Source of the DNA: Phorcus lineatus
Lineage: Eukaryota; Mollusca; Gastropoda; Trochida; Trochidae
Direction: 5' to 3'
Assembly (NCBI GenBank): GCA_921293015.1
Contig: OV121088.1
Coordinates: 32,215,645-32,279,644, forward strand
DNA: 64,000 bases
The position numbers and the translations under genes were made by a program. Below, one piece after another: positions 13,436 to 26,520 of the stretch. Each line of letters opens with the position of its first letter. Positions within the stretch are counted from its first letter, which is position 1. The notes under the pieces were generated by a model that saw only the letters and a program-made list of their open reading frames with translations, was not told the origin of the DNA and made no database searches.

Positions 13436-15149
13436 GAAATGAATCTATCAGACAAGAATAAATACTTCCCTGCATCATTATCAGACAAATGTTCACATTT
13501 CATTGCAAAATCGCAAATAATGTTGATTACAAACAATCTTTTCCTTAAAGTCATGAGAGTATATTTCCTGTTGGCAAAATAATTCAAATCTTATAACCTG
13601 AAAATAGGAATAACATATGCTGACATTATTTTATTATACCGTCACAAAGGACAATTTCATATCCATATTTTAAAGGTAATAAGAGATTTCCTAACCTACA
13701 GTTTCTGGAATCCGCTTTTAGTTTCAAAACTGGCACAAATGACTGTTGATTCAAACCTTAATTGGTAACAATTACATAATAGGATACTGATAACTAATAT
13801 AATATCTCAATTTACAAAGTTGTTAATATCGGTAGAAATTATATAAGGATACATCTTTACAGAACAATCAATGTTGATTCGGCTTTGTCAGATAATCATA
13901 TCTATTAACCCTTGCAACAGCTTATTGATTGCGTGTTTACACCACCACTTTCATCATGTATTATCAGTATATCTATTACATGATGGTTCATGTTGAATAT
14001 TTCCTCAGCAAATTACATGTATTTACAAAACAGACATTACAGAAAGAGAAACAAGCGTTAAACATGTCAAGTATTAAAGGCCTATCACTCACTGAACAGC
14101 AGTTTAGGCAAAGATAAAACATTTTTAAATTGTGTCCATTATTGAGGTCAAGAACATATCCATTGCATCTTGCTGAATACTAGTATATATGTTTAGAATG
14201 ATTAAGCAATAACTGTAGGATGAGTTGTTGTCGCATAAAAGGTGCCACTTTTCCGAACAGACATAAACCTCTTTAGGTTTTCATGTAGGGACTTAAATTT
14301 TACTGCATTTCTACCAAATTCAGAAGTTAATGACATAACACAAATTTACAGAATAACTACAAATGACTTAGCCATAGAATCATCAAATATGCCTCGTAAT
14401 GCTGTGAAAAGGCTTTCCACACTTTAGGATCAAAGTGAGATAATAAATTTCTCCCTACTCAATTTGTTTTGTTTCATACAGATGGGGAAATAAGCATTAT
14501 TAATAACTTGACAGGTTTTTAAATAGTTTTAGTTTCATAAGTTAACAAATTTAACAGCAAGTCACAAAACTGTATAAAAGCAGAACTACAGATAAGCTTT
14601 TGCCCATTTGAGTACAAAGCTGAATTTTTAAAAAATATGTCCATAGTCTAAATAAATAATAAAACATGTAAAATACACAAGTGCAAATTTAAATTTAGAT
14701 ACAATATTTACATTAAAAGTGTTGTGTCTTTTATTATTATATTGTATATCATATGTATATACACAGCCTATCTTGAGCTCTGAAAAAAGTCAACAATATT
14801 TTCATAAATTCATTTTAAAAGGTGGTTAATTTTATCGTGATTCAAGAATAACAATTGGTAAGTCAGTTACCTTGAACTTAAAGATTTTTTCATCCCCGCC
14901 TGAGGCATTTGCATACATACAACACTGTCATTTAACTGTCCCCACAAAAAATACCAAAAGGAAATAAAACTGTCCCTTTATCATCATTAAAGTAAAAAGA
15001 TAGAGAAAAAAAACAACACTTTAAGATGTTCAGTCATTGGTCTCATGAGTATAAAACTCAAACCCTTTTCCCTTGATAGTTCTTTCAATAACCCCTTCAC
15101 TCATCTATTTTGTCTAGTCGAGTTGAGGCGAAGTGAAGTGATATGAGGT

Positions 15150-15627
15150 TTAAAGAGCCACTCCGTGATTTTCATAACATATCATTTGCTTTTGATACGA
15201 ACCTAAATGTCATATGTGGTGATATAAATTCAAAACATCTTAACTTTTCATGTCCATAAGACATATATATGACAAATACTGGTTTTCCATGAGAATCTAA
15301 AAACAGCCTTACAAATGCATAGAGGTGTAGATATCATGTCCCATTTACATGGATACTAGTTATATAACCTGACAAACTCTATTAACTCCTAACTTCCCTC
15401 CTGGCTGTTAAGATAAGATTCCAAAATTACGTTTTACTATTTGACGCGCACCACTGTCCGGTTTTCGATCATAATTGCGACGTTCTACCTTCATATTGTC
15501 ACTGTAAAAAAAACCAATAAGCTTTAAAATGTGTCATTTTGGTAACAGTCGATCCTTCGAGATCAAATGACACAATTGATTAAGTTTGGCATATATGACC
15601 ACAACAACTTGCGGAGTGGCTCTTTAA
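15150..15627. mobile_element. 478-bp TIR element, TTAAAGAGCCACTCCG ends
   Basis: Left end TTAAAGAGCCACTCCG (15150-15165) and right end CGGAGTGGCTCTTTAA (15612-15627) are perfect 16-bp inverted repeats. A partial, inverted-orientation relative covers about 49812-50060 (shared GACGCGCACCACTGTCCGG and GAGGTGTAGATATCA). Non-autonomous. Confidence 0.85.
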
Positions 15628-15639
15628 CGCCACTTTCAA

Positions 15640-16545
15640 GAGTATTTCACTTACCGTATCGCGGCTTCTAGTACTATTGCAGGTAAAAAAAAACGCAACA
15701 CCATTGTGGCTCTGTACTGAGGTGAAACCAGTGTATGAAATAATTTTTCAGGATTACTAGCAAACCTGGCTAGTAAGGTGAAAAATTACTAGCCCACATG
15801 ACCAAAAAAATAAAAGATTTCAAACAACAATTATTTATTATTATGTCTGTGAAGTTCCGCTCATGCTTCGATATTTCATATTCTCTATCAGATTCTCTTT
15901 TTTCTTCAATTGTGCGAGTATTCTTTGGTATAGTAGCACCTTTGCCTTGAAATAAGGCCTGAATGTCAGTTTGACGTTTCGGCATATGCGTCGCTGGGCG
16001 CAGCCATTTGCACCCGCTTCGATAGAAGTTGGCTGTTCTGATTGACCTACGTTCAATTACGTTGACCAACCACAGTGCGTTTAATAATCGAATTAGGTAT
16101 ACAGCTTCATGTTACGCCGTGTTCATTTGCACTTAACTAGAAGTTTAGAATGGGTTTTCTAAACAACACAAATTACACCTTAAAAATGATAAGGTAATCA
16201 AATAATAGAAAAAGCAGGAAGAGTATATTTACTGACAAAATCTGAAAATTTACACTAGCAGGCCGGGCTACCGTAATTAATTTTTCACTAGCCCGCTGCA
16301 ATTCTAACTAGCATCAGGCTGGTGGTTATTTCGAACGCTGGTTGAAACTGGAACTAGCGAACCATGGGTACTGCACTGAAATTAACTTATCGCCAGACAA
16401 AAGTTAACCACACCCAAACCTGACTGTGTGTAGAACAGTTTTCTACTGCAGACAAAGTTGCTGAGCCCACCGGGATTCGAACCACAGACCTCTTGATCCG
16501 AAGCCAAAAGCGCTAACCACTGCACTATTCCCCACCTAAGTGACA
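15640..16545 (-). repeat. tRNA-derived SINE, copy 2, split by an insertion
   Basis: The minus-strand tRNA-like head at about 16465-16545 has an A-box-like TAGTGCAGTGG and B-box GGTTCGAATCC. The body resumes left of a 612-bp insertion (15729-16340) and matches copy 1 on both sides of it. Adjacent TTTGTCTGCAGTAGAAAAC is shared with copy 1. Confidence 0.8.
15729..16340. mobile_element. Non-autonomous hAT-like element with 8-bp TSD
   Basis: Starts CAGTGTATGAAATAA and ends (reverse complement) CAGCGTTCGAAATAA, the CAGNG ends expected of hAT. It is flanked by GGTGAAAC (15721-15728) and GTTGAAAC (16341-16348), an 8-bp target duplication with one mismatch. A minus-strand 99-codon frame (16069-15770) includes KRQTDIQALFQ, which resembles the N-terminus of hAT/ZBED transposases. 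It interrupts SINE copy 2. A solo right-end relative is near 59378-59431. Confidence 0.8.
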
Positions 16546-17644
16546 TTGACCTGGTATAATTGATCTTAATACCTCATTGGTCCAATGGCTATTACATGAA
16601 GCCAAGTTGTTTAGGAATTACGGATTCCGTAAACCATCAGATATTTTCTTACCCAAGCAGGTACAAATATGCCGGGTATTAAGGTTTTGGTCATGGGAAT
16701 TACAGTTTCTGTAAAAATAACAAAAAAAAACAGAATGTCTAACTCAAAGCACCGAATAACTATTCATTTGAACTTGTGAATTATTCTAATTCCTTGTGTA
16801 AGTTTCAAAACAATCCATTTGGGACAGATAAAATGTAATTCCTTACATCTTGTTGATTATGTTTACAGTAAATTTCTAGTTAAAAATTCTTGAATAATGG
16901 AAATATTGACTGTATACAAGCAAAAATAAGAGATGTTTTAGAGTCAACAATTTATATATATCCATGTAATTCATTATTAGAAAATACATAGATGATCACA
17001 TCCCAGTGTGATTCACGTCAGCATCAAACTGGGTGTGCTGTATCTGTAGTTTCACTTCTGTCAAGAATCCCCGGCTTACTTCCTCAAATATTTACACAAG
17101 AAGTTAAACCCACCTATCGCATCCCAACACAAAATTAACTTCGTAAAAGCACTGAATATCACAAGATCTTGATCATATATTGTAATCAAAGAGTATCAAA
17201 CATCAATATCAACACTCCAGTAGGACTAATTCATTTGACAAGCTGAGACCTTTCAGAATTTTCTAAAAATGGCGTCCAGAAATAACCGATTAGTGTGTCT
17301 TTGTGTGACATATTACGGCCTTACCCTTTTTTCATCCGGCCTCTCATCTATAGAAACACACGTTTCCATAGTTGTTTCCATGGATGACATATTCGTTAAT
17401 GAAGAAAGAGATTCCTACGACAGGAAATTGGGCGAAATTCAGTATCCACCCTTGTGGATTGTTCCCATATTAGGGACAGGATTCTATGACGTCACCCCGT
17501 TCTCGCTCACACGATAACAAAGATATTTTCAAATATGACAGTCAATACAAATATCAGTCGATCTGAATTTTTATTTCATTGCAGAAGGATCAATTTGTTA
17601 AAGATTTTATCATTCTAAGGCAAAATAATAAAATATCTATTTAG

Positions 17645-17651
17645 CTTCCGG
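17645..17651 (+). promoter_or_regulatory. ETS-type site just upstream of RPP30
   Basis: CTTCCGG, reverse complement of the ETS/GABP core CCGGAAG, ends 11 bp before the RPP30 ATG. Such sites mark TATA-less housekeeping promoters. Motif match only. Confidence 0.45.
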
Positions 17652-17662
17652 TTCACAAAAAC

Positions 17663-20600
17663 ATGGCGGTATTTTCAGACCTTTGCATAAAGGCCGATGT
17701 GAAAAACACTGAAGATATTATATCTTTTGCAATTAAACGTAATATTCTGACGTTCTGTTACTTCCCATCATCTCTTTCACGTTGTCAAGTAAATTGACAG
17801 CGATATGAGTTATATTCTAAGCGAAAGAAAGCAAATCACGATGTGCAGATTAACTTGCCTGTGAATAGTTACCTCCCCTGATTCCAATGCTCAGCTGAAT
17901 TTGTTGGGTTAAATATTATCACTTCATAGTTAGGCTAATGACTTAGAAAGAACATAATCTTGTAAGAGAGCATACCATACCTAGAAAAGCACGAATTTGT
18001 TGCTAAACAAAAAATGATTTCTACAATTGGGTTTAACCTATCATAATTTAGAAAGCATTTCATATTCTGTTTGTAAAATAAAATTTGTGTTCCATAACAT
18101 GAATACTGGTAAACAACATGTATTGATAAATGTTTCACAATTCATTAAAGTCCTAAATTTGGAGCAATATATATATTTTTGTTGAGTGTCAAAGGATTGG
18201 GTATAAGACACAACTTTAAGTGCAAAATCAAAACTCATTTTTAGATTCACTTCTAATGATACCTCAATAATTAGTTTTGAAGTCAAGTGTTCTCTCTTTT
18301 TTGCAGTTGGATATGAATGCATTGGACTAAACTTGATTTTGAAGGACCTGAAAGGGAAAGGATCTTCACAGGTGCATATAATAGCCCATAACCTACTAAT
18401 GTAACATTCTGCGTCTTAATCCTAATCAGTTTATCTTCATGAACATTGATTGATCTGACAATATTATGTTTAGCAAATTTGATTGGTTTTTTTACAAATC
18501 CACAAAGTTTGTTGCATTCTCAAATTGCAACTATACAATATTCCATGCAATCTAGGATTCTTTCCATATGCTTTGGAAGAATTGAAAATAACAAATAACA
18601 CTGTATTATTACTCATTTCTCAACTTGATGAAGATAGATAAAATTTGATAATTAATAGGAAGAATTATAAGCAATGTCTGGTCATGCCTTAAAAGTTTCT
18701 CACTAAATGGTAACTTGTAATAGACGTAATGTGAAAATATGAATACACCCTTCAAATATTTTTTATACAACATACACCGATGTGATTATCTTTAAGATCT
18801 CATGCTAGCTATTGTTGTCAGGTTTTGTCAGATTTTAAGTCTTTGAATAATGTTTAATAATATTTAGGATCTAATTTAAATGATATTAAGCAGGGAGCGG
18901 GAAAGACAGGGGCCATAGGCCAGTTTGCACATTGGATGAAAAAGTTAAAAAGATACTTTTTACTATTGCTTGAAAGGTGATAGCCCATTCAAAATTCTGA
19001 AAATGACTGAAAAAGCCCTTAACATGTTCCATTGTCAAAGGTGTCTTTCCCAATCCCTGATATTCTTTGTGACCTTGACATTATTTCCAAATAATGACAG
19101 AGATATCTGAACATTTTTTGAGTGACTTATTTTTATACATACATATGTTTATGTTTCATTTTGAACAGTCTGAATCTTTTCCCGTTTCAGTTGACAATAC
19201 CATTGCCAAAGAAATATGAACTGAAGAAAACTGATCTGCAGTTTCTAAGGGTTTGTGTCCCATTTAGAAAAGAGTTACCGTATTCGACGTGATAATTGGT
19301 AAAAGGGGGCGCTAATTAAAACAATAAAAATTGTCCTCAAGTTTAGTCTTGAAAGTGTTTTCTTACGATACACATGTTTTGGAAATATGGTTTTATAAGT
19401 TTTATCATTTTGGTGGTGGCTGGGGGTCTTGAAATACCCTGTATTCTTCACTTTAGTGGAAGTAAAAGACTTATTGCAAGACTGAAAAACCTTCCTTAAT
19501 GAATCAGCATGCAAGGTAAGCAATGTTGATAGGTGGGCGCTAAATCAGGACGCATATTGTTCACTCAAAAACGTGGTGGGTGGGCGCTTATAGGGGAGTG
19601 GGCGGTTATTAAGTCGAATACGGTATTTGAAAGATCAATGTGTGTCAAACATAACCCAGAAGCTATTTTATATATTTTCATACTATCTTGTGATAGATGT
19701 AAAAATGTGTCATTTAATCCATACAACAATGAGGAATGCAATGAAAGAGAACTCAATATATTTTCATGACAGTTTGTACATGTTTAGAGCAAGCAGTAAA
19801 AGTTGACATTTGTTATACCTGAGTTTTGCAATTCGTATCTAACTTAATATGAAAATAACTTAGAATTGGATCCAAGAATTCATAACTTAAATAACCCCTT
19901 TTGGAAGAGAAAAATTGTTAATATGTTACATCTTTCCACACATGACCTATTCTTACGAAGAGCCCAATGATTTGCTAAGATAGGCCTTGCCGCATTTCCC
20001 ATACTTTTCTGTGCTTGTTGCCAAGGCGGCTTCGACGGATCTTGTTGGTCCAATTAGAAATTATATGAAAAATGCAACTTTTTTCCAAAGAGAACGCTAA
20101 TTCACAAAACACTAATTTTGACTGGTTGTCAGCAAGGTTTAGATTAGCCAGTGATGAAGACTGGTGAATTTAAAGTCATTCAGGATAAGAAGATATTTTA
20201 GGGAAAATTCTCATGATGGGGGATATAGGTATATGGGCCCAATGGGGGAAAACCTTCTTGTTAATTCTGTATCAAATCCAAGATCTTGGGTTAGAATCCT
20301 TCTAAAGATTGAGCATCCCTCTCTGATATTAACTGAACTAGCAGTACTAGCTCCTGTGAGGTAAGTAAATTATTTCATGAGTAACCCATGTCACTTCTCC
20401 TTTAGATTAAAATATACGCTCATTTTTAGAAAAAGCGCCGCATCCTGAAGCAGCTAAGCAGAATAACAGCAACAATAGATGATCCCTCCCAGACTCACAA
20501 GCTTGTAAGTGGTTTGAAGGTTAAATTTCATAATTCAGTAACCCTCTCATTAGTTACAGATTTTCTCGATTTGTATATTTGAATATTTACATTTGTGAAA

Positions 20601-23600
20601 TCCTGGATTAAAAAATTTAGTTAAAAATCGATGGTGTTATTTATTGGTATATATTTTGTTCATCTATCATTCAAGTTGACAACAAAAACACTACTTCAGA
20701 TTTCCCCCCCTGGTTTATGCTAATGAGTCATTTAAAGCGAAAGTTCTTCAAACTTTCTTCAAGTTGTTTGTATATAATCAAAATACTACTTCATATTTTC
20801 CCCTGCATTGAATTTACCAGTCATTTAAGTGTCAATCCTTTATATATATGCTTCAAATTAAAATTGCCAATTGCTTGCATTACTTCTGCACTTCTGCTGT
20901 ATTTTTACTAATTTCAAAACTTAGGCAATGTTGTAGTATATGTATTGATAGAAAATCAACAAATGTTTCCAACATGATAATGCTTACAATTACTACCGGT
21001 ATGTATTAATAATAGAGCTGGCAGTTTAGTGCCATATATCTGTGAAAGGCTTCATCACACCAATCTCAAGTCACATTATTCTGTGAAATCTCAGTTAGTG
21101 CCACGTATCATCACTTGTCCTTATGCTCTGTCTTGTATCCACTTCTATGAACTTATTGACTTCCCCTCGAAACATCACTTTTTTCTGTTTTATATCCACT
21201 TGTATGAACTTATTCACTTCCCCTTGTATCATCACTTGTCCTTATGCTCTGTTTAAATTTACTTCTATGAACTTGTTGACTTCCCCTTGTGTCGTCACAT
21301 TTCCTTATGCTCTGTTTTATATCCACTTCTATGAACTTATTGACTTCCCTTTGTATCATCACTTGTCCTTATGCTTGCAGGGTTCTCCAGAAGTCCAAAC
21401 TTTTGATTTGGTGGCAGTAGAACCAACATCAGAGAAAACATTCCATGTAAGTTTTCCATTCGAAATCATCAGGTACATTTTCTTTCAAACCAATGTTATT
21501 ATTGTAACCATATAATCCTATTATTTAGCTTCTTTATTTTCCTGGTTCTTCTCCAGGTTTATATTTCCCCATCCTGCAACATCAGCTCCTACAAAACCAT
21601 ATCTGTCAGACCAAATTCCTGGTATCCCTTATTCATGGCATGTTAAACATGGTATTTTTCAGCCAATGAAAAGTTGTTATTCAATATGCAAGGACCTCTC
21701 CGGTCATGCAGGTAGTATAGCTAATGATGGATGCAAGTCTTTTCTTGGCAAGTTGTACGTAAAGCGATACCAGGCATTTGGTCTGATAGTTACCAGGGTA
21801 TTGTAGGAGCTCTTTGGATACAAATATTGATATGTAGCATGATGACATTTACCATTAGATCTTACTGTATGAACTTATTATCAGTTGAAGTGGTTGTGTT
21901 GTCTTTTCCACAGATGGCATGCACTGTTCTGAATGTTGACATCATTGCTGTAGACATGACAGAAAAGGTGCCCTTTTTCTTCAAGAAACCTTCAATAAAT
22001 GTGGTATGTACAATGGGATATCCTTTGTCTGAGGTCTGCAAAACAAGTAATTCTCACTAAGGTGACACAATCACCAACCAAAATTTATCACTGAATATTG
22101 AAGAGTAGAGAAACTACCTTATGAACAGAAACATAAATGATCAAATTCTCTTGAAATGGTTGAATATTTCTATAAGTCAAACAAGGCGTGCAGGTCTCTA
22201 TGCTCAAGTTCAACCATTTCAAGGTCATCAAAATAGACATCATCATGTTTCACCCTCAGTGGATATGATAAGAATCTCAAGCAAATATTTATTGAGACCT
22301 CTCTCCCACAAGGTCAGCCTGCACTTTCTAATTTTGAAAAACTCAAAGCAAAGTGAGCCTTTGAGGTTAGCATCTTCCAAAATATGAAGCTTGTTTCAAA
22401 ATCTGAAAATAATTTAGTTGATGCTATTTCTTCTTTAAACTTTAGTCGTTCCTTGAAACCAGATAAAGCAAAAATTTTACCTTTCCAATACTCAATTTCA
22501 GGCACTAGAAAGAGGTATACATTTTGAGATCAAATACAGTCCAACGATACGGGATTCAACACTCAGGAGAAATATAATATCCTCTGCAATTTCTTTAGTA
22601 GAGGTCACCAAAGGAAAGGTATGGTTTTCAGCTTATATACATTTGTGTGAATAGGTGAGATGCTACAGAAGTTTAGTCCTTCATAATTATGTATCCTGCT
22701 ATATCAGCGTTTTTGTACCAAAACGCATATTGGCAGTACCTGGACGAAAAGATGGAGCAGTTAAACATATTTTGTTTCATGCTCCTTTATTAACAACATT
22801 ACATTGGCTGAAAAAGTATATGCCATATACAGGGATGAATAATCATTAAAACTAAGCTTTGCCTCCATTGACATCATGGAATTGTAAGAGCTTTGAGGAT
22901 ACAGTGTAGCTCAGGCCAAAGGTCGGTGGAGATACCAAAAGTTTTTGACCTGGGTCCCAAACTGTGTGGTGTCCTTGGGCAAAGAACTTCATCCACATTG
23001 CACTCAGTCCATCAGTCCACCAAGCTGTTAAATGGGTACCTGAAAACAGGCTGCTTTCATAATACGCTTCCCTCATGGTGATGGTGTATGTAGCACTTTG
23101 AAGATGTGTAAGTACATGGAAAAGGTTCCATATAAATATCCGCACTATTAGATTTTAATACTAACACGCTGATGTAGCAGAATGATAATTATTAGGATAA
23201 GTGGAACTCTTCTTTGTCTATTGATGTCTTGTTTTCTCAAGTTTTTTTTTTCCTGCTTTATTCTAGGTGTTTAGCCAGTTGTAATTTGTTTTATATTGTG
23301 TGTTGATCAGTGACCTGTATAGATTGTTTAGCAGTAAACCATTCACTAGCTTAAGTTATTGGTATTGATAAATCTTGATTATCTCACAATGTCGCAGTAT
23401 TATTATAAATATCTCTTACTTTTCTCTCCTTAAGTGTCATGAATTAACAATGTAGGATGCCAAAGTTTATATTTTGTTTCAAGCTTTTGTCTGATAATAC
23501 AATATTCTTTTTTAGAATATCATTTTGACCAGTGACTGCGAAAAGGTAAGAGTTTTGTTCTGGAGTTATTAGCAGCCCTGACTTAGTAAGTTTTTATCCT

Positions 23601-25990
23601 GTTTCCGCTGCCACTGCAACTTGTGTTTAGCTATAACATTTTCCCACTAAGATTTCCAGACCTCATATACATAACTTCTTACTTAGACCCAAGGGGAAAT
23701 GTTTTGAAATTCTGACATTGAAAGTCAAAGGTAAAGGTCGTGAGTGATGAAATCCATTTGAAAAATATCCTTTGAGACACGATAATATTTTATGCTATAA
23801 GGGTCTTATTTATTATATATTGACTATGGAGAAGTACCGAAATTTGAAAAGCTTTTCTCTACAATTGGTACAAGGTCAAATTCACAGCAAGGTCACGACT
23901 AATGCATGGTTTTAAAAAATGCTTCATTTTAAGTATTAATGCTTTTAATCCTTACATGTTTGTTATACCAAATGAAAAATAGATTTGTGACTTTGAATGT
24001 CAAGGTCAAGGTCACAAGATAAGGATAATTCAATTTCTAAAATCAGAAATAGCTTTTTTGAGAACTGAGATTAATCATTTACCCCTTTAATTCTTTTGAC
24101 ATGTTAACATTCAGGGTCAAAGCTCAAAGTCACAATTTCTGAAATCATTATAAAGTTATGATCAAAATATATGAAGTGGCCCCAAAGAAGTCATGACATC
24201 CAAATGCTACTAGTTGTAAGAGTAATTTCTTGATTGTAATCTTAAAGTGTATTTTGTGGTATATCTAAAAAAATGTCCATTTCAATATGGCTGTTGAGAA
24301 GGTCGAACAGGGCCAAACTCTCGGTGCTGCTCTGCTTCTTAGGTGTCCCGCAAACGCTCATCTAGTTTTATTTCATGTTTGGTCAAGCTGTCCAGTCACA
24401 CATGAATATTTCTAATTCAAGAATCAAATAAAGAATTCTTTAACAGTGGCATCCTGCTACATCAGCGTATTCGTCTCCACTTAGCTCCATCATATACCCT
24501 GATATCCTTTGCCCTAAAACACTCGTATCGCTTACGGCTTGTTACTCATGGCTATTTATAGCCTACATTGACATTTGTGTGAATTCTCATCCGGGTTTGT
24601 GCCGCTATTGCTGAATGCGAGTCATTTCATTGGCTTGCTATATTTAGCGATACAAGCGTTTTAGGCCAAAGGATATCAGGGTATATGATTGAGCTAAGCG
24701 GAGACATATACGCTGATGTAGCAGGATGTTACAGTGGATGACACAGATATTCAATTGTTATAAATTATCCATTTTCATCGAAAGCAAAAGTTACAAATGT
24801 CTAAGAATTTAATTGCACCCCACAATAAAGAAAGCATGGCTTTCAATAGTGGTCTGTCCTCTTGGTCTGTTTCCTAAAGGTAAGAAAGGTAATTCATACC
24901 ACAAACAAATCTACTACAATTATTAGATTATTTATTTTGTTTGTTTATAGCCCATGGAGCTCAGAGGTCCCTATGACATTGTCAATCTGTATCCTTTCCC
25001 CCTGACCTGATGTAATCTGGGGTTTTTTTTAAGAAATACCTGATAACCTATAGCTAAATGTTTTGATTCCTTGAGCCTTTCATCAGGAAAATCTGTACTA
25101 AGAAGGCCTGTCTTTAATATGAACAAATGAGACTTCTTCATAAATCAGATTTGCCACTAGCTTTTGATTAATAATAATCATAATTGAATTCTCCTTGCTA
25201 TCAAAGTTTCTGCCAAAAGTTTGGATTTCAAACCAGGCTGATAGTTAATTTTGCCAGTTGTTTATTACCTTGACCAAATCAGAGGTCTTATTTTTGGTTT
25301 AAACCATGAAAATGCGAAGAACGCTGTTGGAAAAAACTGCAGAGCAGTGCTCAAACACGCAGGTAGGTTTATGATGAAACTCATATTTTCTGCACATGTT
25401 GATGATTACTGTGTCAAGTACAAAATGTTACTGTTCCATTGCCCAAAGATTCATCTAGCCAATGTGAAAGATTAATACTGTTGTAGTCACAAAACAACTC
25501 CACTTACAATATCTAGTTTTGTATGTGAAGATGTAGATGAAACTTTTAATGAGATCTTGGGGAAACATTGATTTAGGTTCTCATCTGTGGTTACAAAGGC
25601 CAATTGTAGTAAAATCTAACAATTGCATTATGGCAAACTGGGTGTCAAACTGTCTGAGTTACAAAGTCTCCTGATAAGAGTTATGAATGAATTTGAAAAG
25701 AAAAGTAGAGAAAGATGTCTTGTCTTTTTATAACAATTTCTTGAGACAAGGAAGATAATCAAAATAAGTCAGACCTCTTTTCCCCATAATTCCGATATTG
25801 TTAAGATTGCCATTTCCATGTATTCTTTCTAGAGTCCAGAAAAATATCCAAGTCTGTGATAGACCTGTGCCAGGTGCCAGACAGCAGGAAGGTGTTGATG
25901 ATGGACAAGTTTGGTGAGACGGTCCCACAGGACGAGGAGGTGGAGGAACCCAAGAGAAAGAAACGCAGGAAGAAGAAAGACAAAAAATAA
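17663..25990 (+). CDS. RPP30: Ribonuclease P/MRP protein subunit p30, 11 exons
   Basis: Protein subunit of nuclear RNase P (tRNA 5' end maturation) and RNase MRP (rRNA processing); the family has a PHP/TIM-barrel-like fold. Exons (plus): 17663-17738, 18307-18371, 19191-19250, 20430-20504, 21381-21446, 21914-22003, 22502-22618, 23516-23545, 24951-24988, 25283-25362, 25833-25990. Phases all close to 284 aa (human about 268). Recognisable blocks are MAVFSDL at the start, FDLVAVEPTSEKTFH (100-114), VDIIAVDMTEKVPFFFKKP, FEIKYSPTIRDSTLRRN, ELRGPYDIVNLGLIFGL and KNAVGKNCRAVL. The C-terminus (about 267-284) is a Lys/Arg run typical of nuclear or nucleolar proteins. The start is the first ATG and its MAVF matches the human protein. 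Introns are crowded with inverted-repeat elements. Exon 5 has a minisatellite abutting its acceptor. Confidence 0.96.
19276..19625. mobile_element. 350-bp TIR MITE, TACCGTATTCGAC ends
   Basis: Left TACCGTATTCGAC and right GTCGAATACGGTA are perfect 13-bp inverted repeats, with looser internal similarity (GGGCGCTAATTA and AAGCGCCCAC). In RPP30 intron 3. Termini are similar in form to the element at 54465-54802. Confidence 0.85.
21098..21380 (+). repeat. 60-64 bp pyrimidine-rich minisatellite at an acceptor
   Basis: About 4.5 units of a pyrimidine-rich 60-64 bp sequence (CTTATGCTCTG ... CCACTTCTATGAACTTATTGA ...), with unit starts near 21120, 21180, 21241, 21304 and 21368. The last partial unit reads CTTATGCTTGCAG and supplies the polypyrimidine tract and AG of RPP30 exon 5 (21381). 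Confidence 0.9.
22692..23184. mobile_element. Degenerate relative of the ATCCTGCTACATCAGCG MITE
   Basis: Left TATCCTGCTATATCAGCG and right CGCTGATGTAGCAGAATG are inverted and match the tips of the element at 24450-24728. The interior is unrelated as far as I can see, so this may be a sister subfamily. In RPP30 intron 7. Confidence 0.55.
24450..24728. mobile_element. 279-bp MITE with about 80-bp TIRs and 9-bp TSD
   Basis: Left CATCCTGCTACATCAGCGTA and right TACGCTGATGTAGCAGGATG are inverted, and similarity extends about 80 bp (ATCATATACCCTGATATCC, CCTAAAACxCTxGTATCGCT). Flanks TAACAGTGG (24441-24449) and TTACAGTGG (24729-24737) form a 9-bp duplication with one mismatch, which suggests a Mutator-like origin. 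In RPP30 intron 8. Confidence 0.85.
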
Positions 25991-26520
25991 ATTTTGATTT
26001 CATGTTTGTCTTAGTTTTAGTCACTGTCCCCTGATGCAACAGTTATTCAGGGCATCAGTACATCCAGGATGTTGTTGATGCAATATCTGATGAACCACTG
26101 TACTCATGTTTCCATTTTTGGTGACAGTATGCATTTGGTGAATTCAATTCTCACTCACACAAAGTCAGGACCTGGACAAATTTTCAAGGCAATCACAGCG
26201 CTTAGACAACTTTTCAATGCCCTGTAAATGTGATCATATGAATCAATGTCAAATTCGGTGCCTACATTTGGAGATGCTGCAAAAAAACTGTGCGTTATTG
26301 TGACCTTGATCACCACTTTTCGAACTCTTGTTACCTTATGTACAGTGAAACCCAATGTTTCCAAATTTGAAAAAGTTTTGTTTGAGTAATATTTACACCA
26401 CTTTTGAAACCAGTTTTGTTATATCTCATTGGCAACTTGCCATTTATTCTAATTTCTGTCAGCAGACATTTTGAGTATTTGGATGAATAGCCATGAAACC
26501 ATCACTCTAAATCATCAAAT

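Larger units (their letters stand above)
10531..17644. other. Intergenic region between beta-TrCP and RPP30
   Basis: The two genes are divergent, with about 7.1 kb between their ATGs. The first 90 bp remain open in the beta-TrCP frame. The rest is AT-rich, with two tRNA-derived SINE copies, a 478-bp TIR element and a nested hAT-like element. No conserved coding block was recognised; an unseen non-coding 5' exon of either gene is possible. Confidence 0.6.

Noticed and set aside
16465..16545. tRNA-like sequence with good A and B boxes
   Set aside because: Same SINE body follows; not called as a tRNA gene.
17269..17517. 82-codon frame upstream of RPP30
   Set aside because: No domain, no splice link to RPP30 needed; RPP30 starts at its own ATG at 17663.
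21123..21515. 130-codon frame over the RPP30 exon 5 region
   Set aside because: It mostly translates the minisatellite and is only in part the real exon frame.
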